Source: Metallyticus violacea (Eukaryota; Arthropoda; Insecta; Mantodea; Metallyticidae). Taken from it: a stretch of 64,000 nucleotides of DNA. Below are positions 12,470 to 25,900 of the stretch, one piece after another. The stretch lies in NCBI GenBank assembly GCA_030762175.1, contig CM060840.1, positions 40,988,501 to 41,052,500 on the forward strand, given 5' to 3'. The position numbers and the translations under genes were made by a program. Position 1 is the stretch's first letter. The number at the start of each line of letters is the position of its first letter. Below the pieces are notes generated by a model. That model was given only the letters and a program-made list of their open reading frames with translations, ran no database searches and was not told the DNA's origin.

Positions 12470-12964
12470 ATTTATTAGATGAGGCTGTCGACAGGTCTTA
12501 TCCAATACTCTTATCGTATGTATTCATATATTTATTCTATTCGTTTACTACCCATATCTATGGATATTCTTGTTTTATTACATAATTATTTTAAGACCTG
12601 TATTAAATTACTCGAAATGAATAATTCTCAATTATTGACCATATCTTTTATTCTATCTATTTTACTGAATCCCTTTCAAAAGCAATATATGCAATCCTAA
12701 TTTTAAGGTGGATTTTCTTGTCTTTTCTAAAATTCGATCTAGACAAAATATATTGCCTGTGTTATATACACCCTCGCTAAATTCATTTATTATAAGATGT
12801 TCTGTTTTTACTTTATGTAATTCGTTTTTCATTTTATATAACATTTTATTCCATTGTTTTGATACATCTCCATAGTTTTCGCAGTTTATAACTAGCATGT
12901 TATTTAAATAATTATATGTTAAGCTTTTATCCATTGTTCTGGAAATGTGATATTTATGGAGCAA
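12470..12964 (-). pseudogene. Fossil LINE reverse transcriptase segment, RTE-like
   Basis: Reading the minus strand, KMLYKMKNELHKVKTEHLI and, after it, NTGNIFCLDRILEK line up with the start of the RT domain in RTE-type LINEs (pattern: ILSNILY..RL....E.IIGEYQ.GFR..RST.DQIF.LRQILEK). Further on, after a stop, the phrase IG-stop-DLSTASSNK at about 12480-12530 matches the GVRQGDPLSTALFN block. Stops and substitutions throughout mean it is dead. The catalytic YADD block was not found. The part from 12662 to 12964 stays open for 100 codons. The assignment rests on spaced motif order, not on alignment, so moderate confidence. Confidence 0.5.
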
Positions 12965-14865
12965 TGGTTTAACTATTTCAGATATCGCAAGATCAAAGTC
13001 ATATTTCCATGTTTCATTACTTCTAAATGAATATCGCCCAATTCGAGAAATTTTCTATTTTTAAATATTTTTAGACTTCAATTCCTTCTCCATGTTCAAT
13101 TAAATCTCTTAATATAGTAAATTCTAATTTTTTTATATTATTTCTTTTTCATTCGATGATATTCTTTTCACCGGATTTCTCAAAAAATAATAAAGTGAAA
13201 GAATGATATATATTTTATTATTAATGATGTGGACGTAACTTCATAAGCAATAATAGCAAATTTGATTTCGTAACGCTCATCTCTTGAATTAACATTATAC
13301 ATAACTATTGTAAGTTATTTAGTATTACATCTTCAATTGCTCACTACTTCGTCAATGGAGTTTCAGATAATCCTTTACATCATCATTACAGAGTCTCATA
13401 ATCATTTCGAAAATATTTTCATTTTTTGCTATTTAATTAGGAATCTCTGAGACTACAGGGCAAAAGGTTTTAAATTTATCTAAAATAATATGTTTAATTA
13501 CACGAAAAATTTTTCTCTAACTTCGAAATGAACGTATGTTAAGTACAGATTGGCCCACAAAACCCCCATCGACCTCCATTCATGCTTGAAGCTGGCTAGT
13601 GGGCCACCAGTACTAGTTCATTTCTGAATTATATCTAATGCCACAATGCTTTGAGTATTACAAACTATTTTGTTTTCATATTTGATGATGTAGAATAGAA
13701 GGCATAATGAAGTTAATTCCACCAGAATAATCATTATTTTAACCTCTACATGCTACTGTTTCATGTAGGGGGGGGGGGTTATTTGTGAAATTGCTGCAGT
13801 GCAGAAAAAAGGAAGACGCTTTTAAAACTGCTATTAACGCTTACTAAAATGGGTAAAAGCGTTTCCATTGAAAGCACGTACAATTCACTACTTAGTTTTG
13901 GACCTTTCATCTTGCTTTCCAGTTTTCCTGAATATGTGCCTTCTGGCAGAGAGCTGCAGCGCTCCACACAAAACTCTACGCTCGCCCTGCTTTACTTCCC
14001 AAATTAGTTGGGAGAAGCTACACCAAAGAAAGCTTTTCAATACTGATATGGATCTTAGCGGACATTATTTTTATTTACTCTTTTTTCCAGTGCATTAGAA
14101 AATTATTTATAGATGCTTGGGTCTCTTGTCAATAGTCTGTTTTTTTAAGAAGCTGTTATATAAATAGCTCTTGTTTAGGAGTGTTGCTTTCATCTCTTGT
14201 AACAGACTACTGCAAGAAAGTGATATTAAAAAAAAAGTAAATCATGTATATTGTCACAATCTAGACATCCAAGAGTAAGAACGTAGTTCTATTGGATTTA
14301 ATTAATTGAAAGAGTATCTACATTGTTATTATCACGTTTTCTTGGCTAGGAAAATAACACAAAATTTGTTAAATTAGATACATGTAATTCATTAAATCAC
14401 ATTATAAATTTATTACATTGTCACGCGTTACCAAAGATAGTTACGGTTTCTTAAGCTGATTCCTCCAAGCGAGAGAAGAATAAATAAGTCTGATCTGTTT
14501 GGAAGCCTGTTTCGAACTGTTCTATCTAGATGCGTTATCCATGCTCACGTTAATTGGTGCATGGGGGGGGAGAACACCGAACAACCAATCAGGTTAAAGC
14601 TTAAGACTGTTTGTTTCTTGAAATTTCTACTCCATGCTAGCAGCGGAATTTTTACTAAACGGTAGATATGATTTTTTTTTTGTACCTGTTCGTAGTGGCA
14701 ATGATAGAAATTATGAGTTCTGTAAATGTAAACACTAAATTTACGCAGTAATTTTTTGAGGTCTACAATTGTCAATACAACATAATTATCATATTCTAGC
14801 AATAAACTATTAATCCATGTTTGTAACTAAATCTATAATAAATTAAAATGCATCACTGATATATA
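12965..14865. other. AT-rich DNA with homopolymer G runs
   Basis: Two G runs of about 9-10 bases occur at 13769-13778 and about 14563-14571. The upstream end (12965-13100) may hold the N-terminal continuation of the LINE fossil, but I cannot follow it. Nothing else recognised. Confidence 0.4.
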
Positions 14866-14962
14866 AAATCCTTTCCCAATATACCATTTCATCTCGTGTA
14901 TCACCAATGTCCACCGCCTGTGGTGCCTCAGTAGCTATAATCGGCTTTAAACACTATTAAAG
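14866..14962 (+). mobile_element. SINE-B 3' fragment, 5'-truncated
   Basis: Begins AAATCCTTTCCCAATATACC and continues through CATTTCATCTCGTGTATCAC, then CCACCGCCTGTGGTGCCTCA and GGCTTTAAACACTATTAA, matching the last ~100 bases of the full SINE-B at 28412-28700. No tRNA head is present. Unlike that copy, which ends in poly(A), this one runs into a TA dinucleotide tract at 14963-14980. No target duplication could be confirmed. Confidence 0.8.
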
Positions 14963-14980
14963 AGTATATATATATATATT
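14963..14980. repeat. (TA)n microsatellite at SINE-B 3' end
   Basis: About nine TA units directly at the 3' end of the SINE-B fragment. Confidence 0.85.
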
Positions 14981-17900
14981 TTATATGGTATGTGCTTACA
15001 ATAATTTAATATTCCTTTAAAATTGAAAAAAAAAATGCACCTTGTATTCATTTCATTGTGTTCTGCTTCTCATATACAAAAAGGCTAATATTCCATAAAT
15101 TATCAAACTATTAGAAAAATGAAAGCACCAATGTAAAAAAAATGGCGTTTATCAAATTAATTACATTTATTTAAACTGCTGTACGTACCCACCATTTTTG
15201 TATCAATAGCAAATCCTTCAGTATCTTTCAACCAAGAGCTGCAAATAAATGTGAGTTCCGAAACACCTGTTACATGTTGTGTGCTTGATTACTTCAACCG
15301 ATAAATTGTTGCAAGTGTACTCTCATTCAAATTACCCTTATCATAAACCTCAAGATCATATAATATTCTCTTATTGACATTCTCTTCCACAATTTGCCAA
15401 TTTCATAATATATTCAACATTTTTCTTCTTTTCCTTTTTTTTTTTCTTCTTATTAATCAATCTGATATTACCGTTACTATAATCAAAGGCTTCCAAAGAA
15501 GAGGGGTGGTTCCATTGAGGGAATTTCTTATCCCTCACATTTCAAAGTTTTCAAAGGTGGTGGCCTCCATTATAAAACTAAAATAAACAATATACCAATA
15601 ACATTATAACTACTCTTCAAAATCAATGATCTTTAAAAATAATTGTTCCTCTTATAACAATTATGTGGGTGGACCTAATAAACAAATAAATTATTAATAA
15701 ACTAATAATTTATGAATGTGAAAAAGCAAAAGCAGCCAATTTCTAGTCTAAACAAACTAAAGCAATAGTACTGTCAAGAATATGCAAGGAGTTGTTAGAT
15801 AAACTAAAATGTCAAAGCTTAGGCAACGAAAAATATAAATACATTAAATTAAAACTATAAGAAAAAGAAAATTTGGATAAATAAAAGGCAAACAAGAACA
15901 TGAAAATATATAAATAAACTAAATAGAAGGTACAAATGAAGACAAGAACAGGAACAGGTAAGAGTATCTAGTGTTGGCATGAGTTAATATGCATTAAGAT
16001 CTTCTTTGCTATTAGCATTTATGAACAGTTAGAATGAAAGGTGGCCATACTGTGATAACACAACAAAAATAGTCCATATAACATTATAAGTGAAGATTAA
16101 AGTAACTGTTATTTAAATTATAGCTTGCTCCTCCTACATAAATATTGTTCGGATGACGGTTGCATCGGGGAAGTGCATCGTTTTGCATAAGTGTGCGAAT
16201 ATTTCTAATTGTAACTGGGTAGCCCGAAAACACGAGCCAGCATGAGCGCTCATACAACCAAGGCTACAGCAGGCCAGATAATGGAGGAATATTAGTGAGC
16301 AGAAGTAAGGAAGGAACAAAGAAAGTTAATCCATAAGTTGTGGCTGTTTGAACGTCTTTGAAACAGGGAGCGGTTTTTACCCTGATGAAATGTTCACAGT
16401 AGTCCGCGAGAGATATATTCTCTACATCAAGGATTTGCAATAGTTAAGTTGTGCGTGCAAAGAGTTGGTGCTCCTGCAAAAACTGATATGATATTAGGCG
16501 AAAAAAGTAAATAGTGGCGTACAATAAAATCAGTTGCAAACGCGGGGGAAAAAAAACTTACACCTGTTATGGTCGCAAACATTCAGTTATGGATGTTCAG
16601 AGGATGTAAACTCACAAGTTTACAAGTTTGATGCCCACTTTAGTTTACGAAGAGGAAACGGATTTACCTGGGTCATCTTGTAGAAGTCATATGTATATGC
16701 TTAACAAGGCTTTGTATCTTATAATTAATAATATTATATTTCAGTGTTGTTTTCTATTCATGATAAAGATAGATCTAAATTGGGGATATTTATTATATTC
16801 TATAGTACAATAAATGTAAATGGATTCGACTGGATTTCTAGAAAAGTGTTTTTAGGATACCAACCAAACATCAATGAAAATAATGGAGACTATACATTAC
16901 TTTATGCCAAATCCTATAGACAAAGGCTTAATTAAAATATTTTCACTCAAATAACTGTATGTCAAAAGTTGTAGGGCGACTGAAGAAAATCAGAATCAAC
17001 TCAATATGGCATTAGAGAAGATAAAATAAACATATACCCAGAAATACTTAAAAATTCTTAATATTCTATAGAAAATCCAGGAGAATTAATGAAATACAGG
17101 TAACTTCAATAACTCTCTTAAACTGTGTTGGTCTGAAGTGAATTGATATATTATACTACTTGTTTTAGGAATTAAAACGAAATTTGGGATGATTTTAGTT
17201 CATACTGGGAGGATGGAGAACACGAAGAAAATTTAAAATAAATAAAACAGAAAAATCTCTCCTCTTTAAAGTAACAGCACATCTTTTGGAATAATAGACA
17301 CAATTAAAAAATAGCAAATATCATACCATATTTGTTTACAAATATATGAAGCTGCCTTAATATGGAAACAATCTCTTTCCATTTAATTATCGTGCATAAT
17401 TCATTACTTGTATTTTTACCTTTTCTACTGGCGCGTTTCAAAGCAATAAATAAATGTGCATTTTTTAAGAAATTAATGCTATAAAATGGACAGCTTCTTC
17501 TACTCAGAATTCCAAAACTGTGCTCCTTAAATCTCAAAATGATTGAAAATGTTTGTTCTAATGGAACTAAAAACTAATATCAAATGTTTATTTCCCTTCA
17601 AATACCATAAAAACTCATTTACAAGGCATTTAATTTAGACTTTCAATATGTAAATGAATGACATATGCATCCAAATGTATTGTTCATTTGCTGGGTAAAA
17701 CACAATTTCTACGTCCAGTAATTAGGTGAGCAAATAGCGAGATTATAAAACCTAAATAAATGGAAAAGTTGTTAATCGTGGTAGCATATAAAATTACGAG
17801 TGTCTCTTTCAGTATAGCCATGCAGAAACCCCAAAGTTAATGTTTTCTCTTCTAAGGAAACTACACGAAATAAGGAAAAGACTAGCTATTTTCCTAACTC

Positions 17901-18776
17901 CCTCATTTTATGGAAAGCTCTATGTCTAGAGAATGAAAATGTTTCACAAAAACAAGCGTAATATACAAGAGAGTCCAGGAATAACAGGCGTTCTTGCAGC
18001 CTTACACGTGACGTCGTAGGTTCATACGAAATGGGGAAGATACCAGTAAAGGAAGATGTATGGTGACATGCAGAGCAGTGTAATAAGTCAGAGTTACTGG
18101 AAAATCGGAGGCGGCGAATCCTCTTTATGGTTTTTTTCCCATCCCTATTCTACATGTTTTGGTTACTCCTTTCATAAAGGCGAACTATATTTTCCCGTGA
18201 AAAAAATATTCTCTCTACGCTTAATTGTACTTGCAACGTAGGCGGAAAGCAGCAATAGAATAACAGGGCTTTTGTACTACTGTAAAAGGAAATGTTTAAT
18301 GTTCGAACAACATTCAGAATCCTGAGAAGTTACAGTCTATGGCCACCGAATTTCTTGAATTAAACAATTGAAACAGGTTTAAAATGTTTATATTTTATTA
18401 TACCTTAACTTGTTTATGTTTTTCATTAGCATTGCTTCTTTGAAACGCTTCTGTAATGACGAGCGCTTAAATTTATATCATCTTGAACTCTTGAGTAAAC
18501 CCCATTTAGTTAACTCAGGATGATCTAGGGGAATTTCAATTGGGGAAAAATTAACCTTTGGATCAGTTTTGTTAAACCCTCTTAAATTTGAATTGGAGAT
18601 GATGACAAACTTTTATGATTTTTCTTTTGTTTTATTATACGTACCCTGCTCATTTAGTGATATCCAAGTTTCTTTCCCCCCATTTGCTCTATTAGTCTCT
18701 ATGCTCCCACTTATCGCACTCTCGCAAATCTTTTTATTCGACTTGTTCTTCCTCTTCTTCTTCCCTTCCAAGGCCT
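14981..18776. other. AT-rich DNA, no feature recognised
   Basis: T-rich and A-rich runs (for example around 15422-15450) and many short open frames, none with recognised motifs. The open frame at 17304-17537 (minus, 77 codons) is protein-like in composition but unrecognised. Confidence 0.4.
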
Positions 18777-19330
18777 AGGTACTAATTACCTCGTTCCGAA
18801 GCAACGATTTACAGAAATATTGAACTATCCATCTCTTCCTTGGGCGTCCCATTGATCTAGATCCTCTTGGTTTGAATTGGTAGTCTGCTTGAATAGGTAG
18901 TCTGCTTTCTTCCATCTTATTCACATAGTCTTTTCCATTTCGTTCTGTATGATTGAATTTCCTCAGTGATGTTTTGAACCCGGAGTTGTTGGCAAATATA
19001 ATCGTTTTTGACGTGATCTCTTCTAGTCACTCCTACTAATGGCGTCTCATCTAAGCTGTCTCAAATCGTCGCTCTTCATTTTTTGTCAAGATCCATAATT
19101 CACTACCATACATTAACATAGGTTTACTCACAGTATTATTATTTTCTTTTTCATCTCATTAATTTCTTCCGTTCGTGCTCTCTTCTACATTTTCCTTTTC
19201 TTTCCAATTTGAACCATTCTAAATTTTTCTTGGTAATTTATTTTCATATAAACATCTGACCGGCTTAAACCAGTTTGATTAGAAATTTGAAAACTGCATG
19301 CATTTTTTAAATTTATCTTTTCTCAAATTG
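18777..19330 (-). pseudogene. Fossil LINE C-terminal region (RTE-type)
   Basis: On the minus strand the frame reads, in order, PMLMYGSELWILTKNEERR (YGSELW at 19093-19110), then ETA-stop-MRRH, ITSKTIIFANNSGFKTSL, and finally DYQFKPRGSRSMGRPRKRW (GRPRKRW at 18829-18849). This is the order in the C-terminal region of RTE-type LINEs: LLYGSETW, EMRFLRR, RDHVRN, RM...RIP..A..Y.PRGRRS.GRPRRRW. Internal stops interrupt it, so it is dead. The RT fossil at 12470-12964 is on the same strand but in the wrong order to be the same insertion (this C-terminal part lies 5' of it in minus-strand sense). Confidence 0.72.
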
Positions 19331-19679
19331 CTTCATCTTCAATTCCACTTTATATTGCTATTTTAATCATTAAACAAAAACATTAACATGATTCAATATA
19401 TACAAAATTAGGCTTTGTAAATAAAATTTTTGGTTCTAGTCTACCTGTAGTCTTAATATTTTTATTTACTTGTGAGTGCGAGACATCGTCTAAGATATTT
19501 TCTGTCCATAATCTCTTGTTGCTAACATAATCTGCAGAATGGGGGATGCCGATACGAGAGATGCAAACCTAGCTAAGTAATCGTATGAACGACATGTGTG
19601 GCCGGGGGTTGAGGGAGGACGAGGATTTGATTTCATCTGGATCCTAGTCTCTGGTTAAAGCTTTTTCACGTAAACTTAG

Positions 19680-19755
19680 GTCTAAAATGCTTTTTTATCA
19701 TTTCACCTCTTGTATCACCGGTATCACTATCTGTGTTGCCTCAGTGTTAAGCTAT
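19680..19755 (+). mobile_element. Possible decayed SINE-B fragment
   Basis: TTATCATTTCACCTCTTGTATCACCGGT and then TGCCTCAGTGTTAAGC resemble the 3' part of SINE-B (CATTTCATCTCATGTATCA... CCTGTGGTGCCTCAGTAG). A GGCCGGGGGTTGAGGG stretch near 19600 might be the ruined tRNA-like head. Weak similarity only. Confidence 0.35.
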
Positions 19756-21959
19756 TATAAAACAAATTTGCAGTTGTGTCTCGCACATAAGCAAATCCAG
19801 AAACTGCCTCCCTTCAAGGTGAAGCATTAGTTGCTGGGCTTCACCACCTTAATAATTTACATTATCAAAATTATTAATTTCATTATTTATGTAATTAATT
19901 CTGTTTTATCACATTTTCTTTATTGTATATTAAATTAAATATTTCTAATTACATTGTTGAGCGTTCACCAACAGGAATATATTCATGTTAAATATGTTAT
20001 ATGTAAATAATCAAATAGAATGTGAAAATATATATTACTCTGTATTTCTAGTTAGCTAGATTGTACGAGATAACCGTGCATCTAAACTGTTGTGTTTTGG
20101 GGAAACTCATAACAAAGGAAAGAAGGATTGCTTCAAGGTTCTTCTTTTGTACACAAACCGAAGTTTTACGTTGTTTGGTCGTTTAAAAAGACAAAATTGT
20201 AAAGAAGCTGTCGCGTGAGGAAAATCGCACAAGCGTGGGTGAAGAAAAACCCTTAACATTTAAAGAATCAACAAACCGTCCGGGATTTTAAAAAGCAGCG
20301 AATATACAGATTGCGTAAGATTAACTTAAGCGCAAATCAAAAGACCATCTGCAAAGCCCAGTAGCCAATAGGAGTAGTGAATTCGAGGAAAAGTTATCGA
20401 AACTTCTATTAGGAAAATTTGAACGATTACTGTAGCGTCTCAACTGCTAGAACTTAAAAGTATAAAGAGGCAATTTGATGCCTCAGAGACACGCTTGAAG
20501 TTTGCAGTTAGAGGCAGGATGTAACTTGATGTTTAGATTCAGAGGGGGCAGAACGTATGTGTAAAGTAATGCGTAAATTGTAACAACTTTCAATGAATAT
20601 TAACTATAAATTGCAATGATTGAATGAACTTTTGTGCATAGAAGAATAAACAATATTAAATTACAAATAGACAATAATCACATCCAAGAGTAGAGAATTT
20701 AAAGTACGCGTGCTTAAGTAAAGTTCAATTTTCAGGTTATGAGCGAGGGTCTAACACAGTTGTTATATATATACAGTTGTTAGATAAATATGAGGTAACA
20801 ATCTGACGTTTTCCTTCTTATTAACATGTGCATGTAGTCATCACGAATAAACTGTGGTTACAATTTAAATAATGAAGCGTCTTCTATCATCCCGGCTATC
20901 CACTTTTTTCTTCCTCTTGATATAAATACGAGGAAATCCAGCACATCCACATGGAATGGTAGCTATTCCTACTTGTAATAATTACGTAAGAATTAGAGCC
21001 GAGGCATCTTGAAGATAATTATCGTCAGTGAGGCGAGGCAACGCAGCTACTGGCCCATGCATTATCGGCTCGCACTACTTAGATAATCCAATCGCAGCTA
21101 ATTAATCCACAAGTCAATCCATCAAAACCAATCTCCATTAAATAATTAATAAACCAATCAGCCAACCCATCGTTCAAATTTTGTACAATGGCCAGTTTGG
21201 AATTATCGCTATTTCTTGTTTCCAAGTTTTACAGTTAATTCCTTATCAGATACATGTTTTGAAATCGTTAGTTTATGTATAATTTCATTTTATAACAAAC
21301 ATGTGGCTTCTTTCTTATAAGTTTGCAACGTTTCGTCATACTTTTTACCAATTCAACAGGGCATTCATGTTTAAATTTTTGCATTTAGGTACTGTATTAG
21401 CATTTGCCAGTTGTCCTCATTTAATATTTGATATGTTTCGAGTTGGAGAATTCTACTTTTTTCAAATTTGTTAATCACATGTCTGGAAAACGTAAGGCAG
21501 TGCTTATTTCTTTCATTTCTCTGTTGAAAGTTATCCTAGTGACACATAATAATAAAGAGATCACAGTGTACATCAGCTCCTGCATCTATAAATTCATCGT
21601 TTAGAAATACAAGGATATATAGTCAGCTATCATTACAGTACTAAATATTCATTGTTTCTGGTGTCAAGTAAAAACACTTATTGGTTTTCGCAAAAAAATG
21701 AAACAAATCAAACATTAAATAAAGGAATATAAAGAAAAAACCAAACACTTATTTAAAAATAATAAAAATCTAATAATGAATAACTTACCCACTAAAAAAC
21801 TAAACACAACAAAATTAAAGCTAAGTTGAGACAAATCCTGGAGTTTGATTTTAATTAAAAATTTTATTTTATGTCAGTCACTTTTTAAATATATTCTTCT
21901 TGTTTTTTTTAAATGTTTAGATTTTTCAAACTAACAAATAAGGTGTTGGTAGCGTCGAT
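19756..21959. other. AT-rich DNA, no feature recognised
   Basis: Somewhat richer in GC at about 20995-21080 (GAGGCGAGGCAACGCAGC and following), but no gene or repeat could be named. Confidence 0.4.
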
Positions 21960-21977
21960 AACAACAACAACAACAAC

Positions 21978-22029
<52 letters not shown>
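21960..22029. repeat. (AAC)n(AAT)n compound microsatellite
   Basis: About six AAC units run straight into about 17 AAT units. It abuts the block TTTACCTGGCGAAGTTAGG, which on the minus strand would place the tract, as (ATT)n, at the 3' end of a retroposon. Confidence 0.95.
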
Positions 22030-22032
<3 letters not shown>

Positions 22033-22200
22033 TTACCTGGCGAAGTTAGGAACGTAAGGTCTTCTCGTCCATTTTATCAGGGACAACTGCAATTAATAAT
22101 CTTTGAGCAATATTATAAACTGTCGCTTTATCAAGCAATTCTCGATATGAGATGGCAGAGAGTTCCAGTGACGAGAGTAAGACAACTGTGAGGGATAAGG
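22030..22200 (-). mobile_element. Possible retroposon 3' end with (ATT)n tail
   Basis: The block TTTACCTGGCGAAGTTAGGA, then AAGGTCTTCTCGTCCATTT, sits directly next to an AAT tract. From memory, a similar block (TTTACCTGGCAGAGTTAAGG and AAGGCCTTCTC) next to AAT repeats is widespread in insect genomes. On the minus strand this would be the 3' end of a 5'-truncated element whose tail is (ATT)n. The upstream limit is unknown, and the assignment is from recall, not from alignment. Confidence 0.4.
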
Positions 22201-22514
22201 ATACAGCGAAAATGGAGATGTTATTCGATTGTATATTTAAATGGTGATGAGAAGATAAGGGTTAAAAGATAGTGTGAAGTTGTGGCGCATTAAATTCGGC
22301 GCAGAAGACAAAGGAAGTGTAACTTTAGCACCCAGTCGATGTCAGGATAACAATTCCAAAGCTGAAACGATATGATCTGATTTAGGAAGGTTGCTTACGT
22401 AGCGATCGCGTATATTGGAAGACGGTGTAGTCTTTATCCAAAATTGCTGGTGTTGTTACTTAACAGAGTATCGAATAATCAAAAAATGGAATAATCAATG
22501 TTGAAGCAAGCGTT

Positions 22515-22517
<3 letters not shown>

Positions 22518-22553
<36 letters not shown>
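22518..22553. repeat. Poly(T) tract
   Basis: A run of about 36 T. It might be the tail of a minus-strand retroposon, but the sequence to its right matches neither SINE-A nor SINE-B. Confidence 0.9.
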
Positions 22554-22556
<3 letters not shown>

Positions 22557-22870
22557 GGAATATCGACAACATTTTCAGAAGTTTCTTATGTTTAATTTGT
22601 CCATTAAGTTTAATCTCAAAATTGAAGTCGATCTTTTTTATAAAAGGTGGTACATTTGTTTCAGCGAATTTCGCTTGTCAATTTTTGTTTAATAGTCGGT
22701 AGTGCTCCATTATAATTGCCTGTTTTGTAATTTTTTTTTAACCCATGAACCTATTTCTTCGTTAAGTTCGCCTATGAAGTTGAATTAATGATGTCGTAGG
22801 TGCATATACAATTGTAAATTGTGAGCTTTGATAGATGGTATTTGCAATGATCAATGTGGTTAGTGACGTC

Positions 22871-22880
22871 ATTGATGATG

Positions 22881-22931
<51 letters not shown>

Positions 22932-22932
22932 G
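22871..22932. repeat. (ATA)n microsatellite
   Basis: Three GAT units followed by about 18 ATA/AAT units. Confidence 0.95.
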
Positions 22933-25900
22933 TGTTGATTACTGATCATTGTGGCACTACACATTCTACTGACCTCCAAGACGAAAAACGATTGTCATCA
23001 GAGAGAGGAGTGAAACCACAGGATCGAGTTTTCAGGTAAATACAGTCACCTATTTTTTGAAAGTAATTTATTTATATTAACTGAAAGGAACAGTATAAAT
23101 TAAGAATTGTGTATCTAGTTATTCATCTCCAAAGACGAAGAAAATGAAAAGGTATAACAAAGTTACACTTAACAGTACCATTGCAGACTGGCCTTTCGTA
23201 ATTTCTTCTCATTGGTTTTTTCCTAGCTTCTTGTAACTTATTCCTACATAATTAAAATTGAAATAAGCTCTAATCACACTTTTTAACATCTGAATTTTTT
23301 CTCAGTAATACTCGTCTTATAAATTATCTTGTTTAAGTTTTATCTTCAAACTTCTATGCCCTCAAAATTTCATGCCGAAGATTAATATTTGGTAATCTGC
23401 TGATTGTAGTGTGTACAGGAATTGTGATTTTATCCATCAATCTCTTTACAGCTAAAGGATTATTTCGCAGATAGCGGATAGGGTAAACCTCCCGGGAATG
23501 GAAGTACAAAGGAAAAAAAAAATTCTCTCTGAAACAACAAGTAATTTGTTGCCTTGTAGTGAGAGGTTGATTTCTAAAAGAACAAAGAAGAAATCCTAAA
23601 AAATAAATACCTGATCCTTCAGGTTGAAGATAATGTAATTGGTTAACATCGTACTGTGTGAAAAAAGGCTTTATTTAAATTATATAATTCTCTTTCATAA
23701 ATACCTAAAGTTGTTTCTAGAGATAAACTTTGTTGAAAATAAAATTTTTGCTAAGTCAGATCTTTAAGTTGATGATCATGCGACTGTTTGCAACAACAGC
23801 TCGGCAAAAAGTTCTGAGGGCGCAGGTTTACCCAGGGTTTACTTATTTTAACCAATTGTTTAGAATTAGTTGAATATTTGAGTTCTGTTTAGTTTTTCAT
23901 ATATTGCAATTTATTCTATTCTCACGAAGCATTGTTTGATGTGTGACAGTGGAAGAAAAGTCACATATTACACTTTTATCGTTAATGCGTTGAAAAATGT
24001 TAAAAGGACGCTGGATAAAACGGAATACTCAAACTTTTGGCAAATACAAGGAGAACGTATATAAATATTGATCACTTTACGTAAGCGGCAAACACATAGG
24101 TACATTGAAAACAATATATACTATGTTATCAGAAATAAACGGTTTACTCGACAATTTATAAAATAAAAAATTACCTAATGTTTATTTAAGGATAGAATGT
24201 ACAAAAACTGCCCACCATCATTGTCCAATTTTTAGGAGAATTTTAAAGCGAATTTACTGTCGTCCAATGTTTTCTTAGAGTTTTAGGCCATTATCTTGAT
24301 TCCTAAACTCTACACTGTGGGAGAAACTATCGCACAAGTGCTTGACACCTAATGATGCTATTGTTGGAGATCAAATTACACCCGTAGATAATTTAAGCAT
24401 CTGCTTTTTGTTATGGGTATTATTGGGCTTAGCGGCAATAATGTGTCTGATTTGTTACATTGAGGTATTGCAGCTATTCGTATGTAAATGATATAATTTG
24501 AAAAAAATCGATCTGAAAAATTTCCGTCACATATAGTATAATCTAAAATATCTCAATGTGAGCTGCATTTGTGACCAATCAATTTCCGGCCTGATAACTA
24601 AATTATAGTTTTTCCTAGTGACCTTGGGGTCAGTAATCCTGATTTCGGGATTTTTCGTTGTTTACCCTGATTGCATAGGCGATTTTTAATTTCACGAATT
24701 TTCCGCTGTCCCATTTCGTATCATTTCATCGCGTTGATTCTGTTACAGGATTCAAAGTGCCAGGACGAGGTTATTGGCGCGGCGTACCGGTGGCTTGCGC
24801 AAGGGAAAAGTTTTTGTCCCGGCATCTGGTGTAGTAGCAACCTATCTGAGGGAACCCTTATATGGCCATACCTCAATACCTGGTCTCTAGATGTCCCCTC
24901 CCTTATCCTTTTCTCCAAGAGTGCTCCTACCTGAGGTGGTAGGCAGAAACAGCCACCCAGTTAGTAAGGATGAAGTGCCAAAATACCTTCTATTGACTCT
25001 ATATTCAATTCAATTAAATACAATCGAATTCAGCATTCTCGCAAATACCTTGGTAGATACTGTAGCCTCACCTGAAAGGACAATAAAAGTATGCTTTACA
25101 CATACTAAGGAACCTAAGTACATGCAGAGGCCGAACAACAGATCCTTTTGTATCCTAGTTGCTGAAGATGCTTCAAAAATCGTTGAAGGTAGAAGGGGGA
25201 ACAAGAGTCGGCGATAAAATCATTATATCGTACGATCGGGAACTCTCCAATAAGGCGTCAAAGAAGTGATGAATTTAAAATAAGCGTGTTTGGGAATTCA
25301 AAAGCTAACCAATAATAATTAAATATTTCAAAGGCTCAGGGAAAGTCGTGGGTGATGTGCTGTAAACCCCACGTAACGCTTTGAAACCAGTGGCGACGTT
25401 TGGATGGAGAAACAAATCTAGCAAAGCACTTTTTTACCGGATCGTTTTTACCAGATGGCATCGGCAGTTCAGATGAGGAAGTACAGCGCATTACCAGATC
25501 GTTTTTACCAGATTGCTCTACCAGGGGCAGTAGACGAGAGGCACACAGATACAGCATATTTACCACGGGTCATCAAAGTCATAGAGATAACGAACCAGGT
25601 GACCGAAACTAGTGTGATGTGATTAACCATTTCAATGCCTTTAAAATAAAGCATGGTCCTGTGTTTTAAACCACCGCTCTCCATCTCCTTCCTCCCGTAA
25701 CCAATAAAAACCGAAAGGCGACTTCGGGTCCCTGAACGACCAGGGGTGGGACCCTGGGTCCAACAACAATATGAATATCTGCATATAGAAACCGCTTCAA
25801 GATTATGGTGCTTCCACTTCAACGATTGTCTCTTACTTTCTGGGCACCAGCATCTTTGATGATTCGGTTTCCTTCATAAATAGCTGAAGAAATCTGCTAA

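Noticed and set aside
12470..19330. One continuous RTE LINE spanning the RT fossil and the C-terminal fossil
   Set aside because: Both are on the minus strand, but the C-terminal piece (18.8-19.3 kb) would lie upstream of the RT piece (12.5-13 kb), the wrong order, and 6 kb apart.
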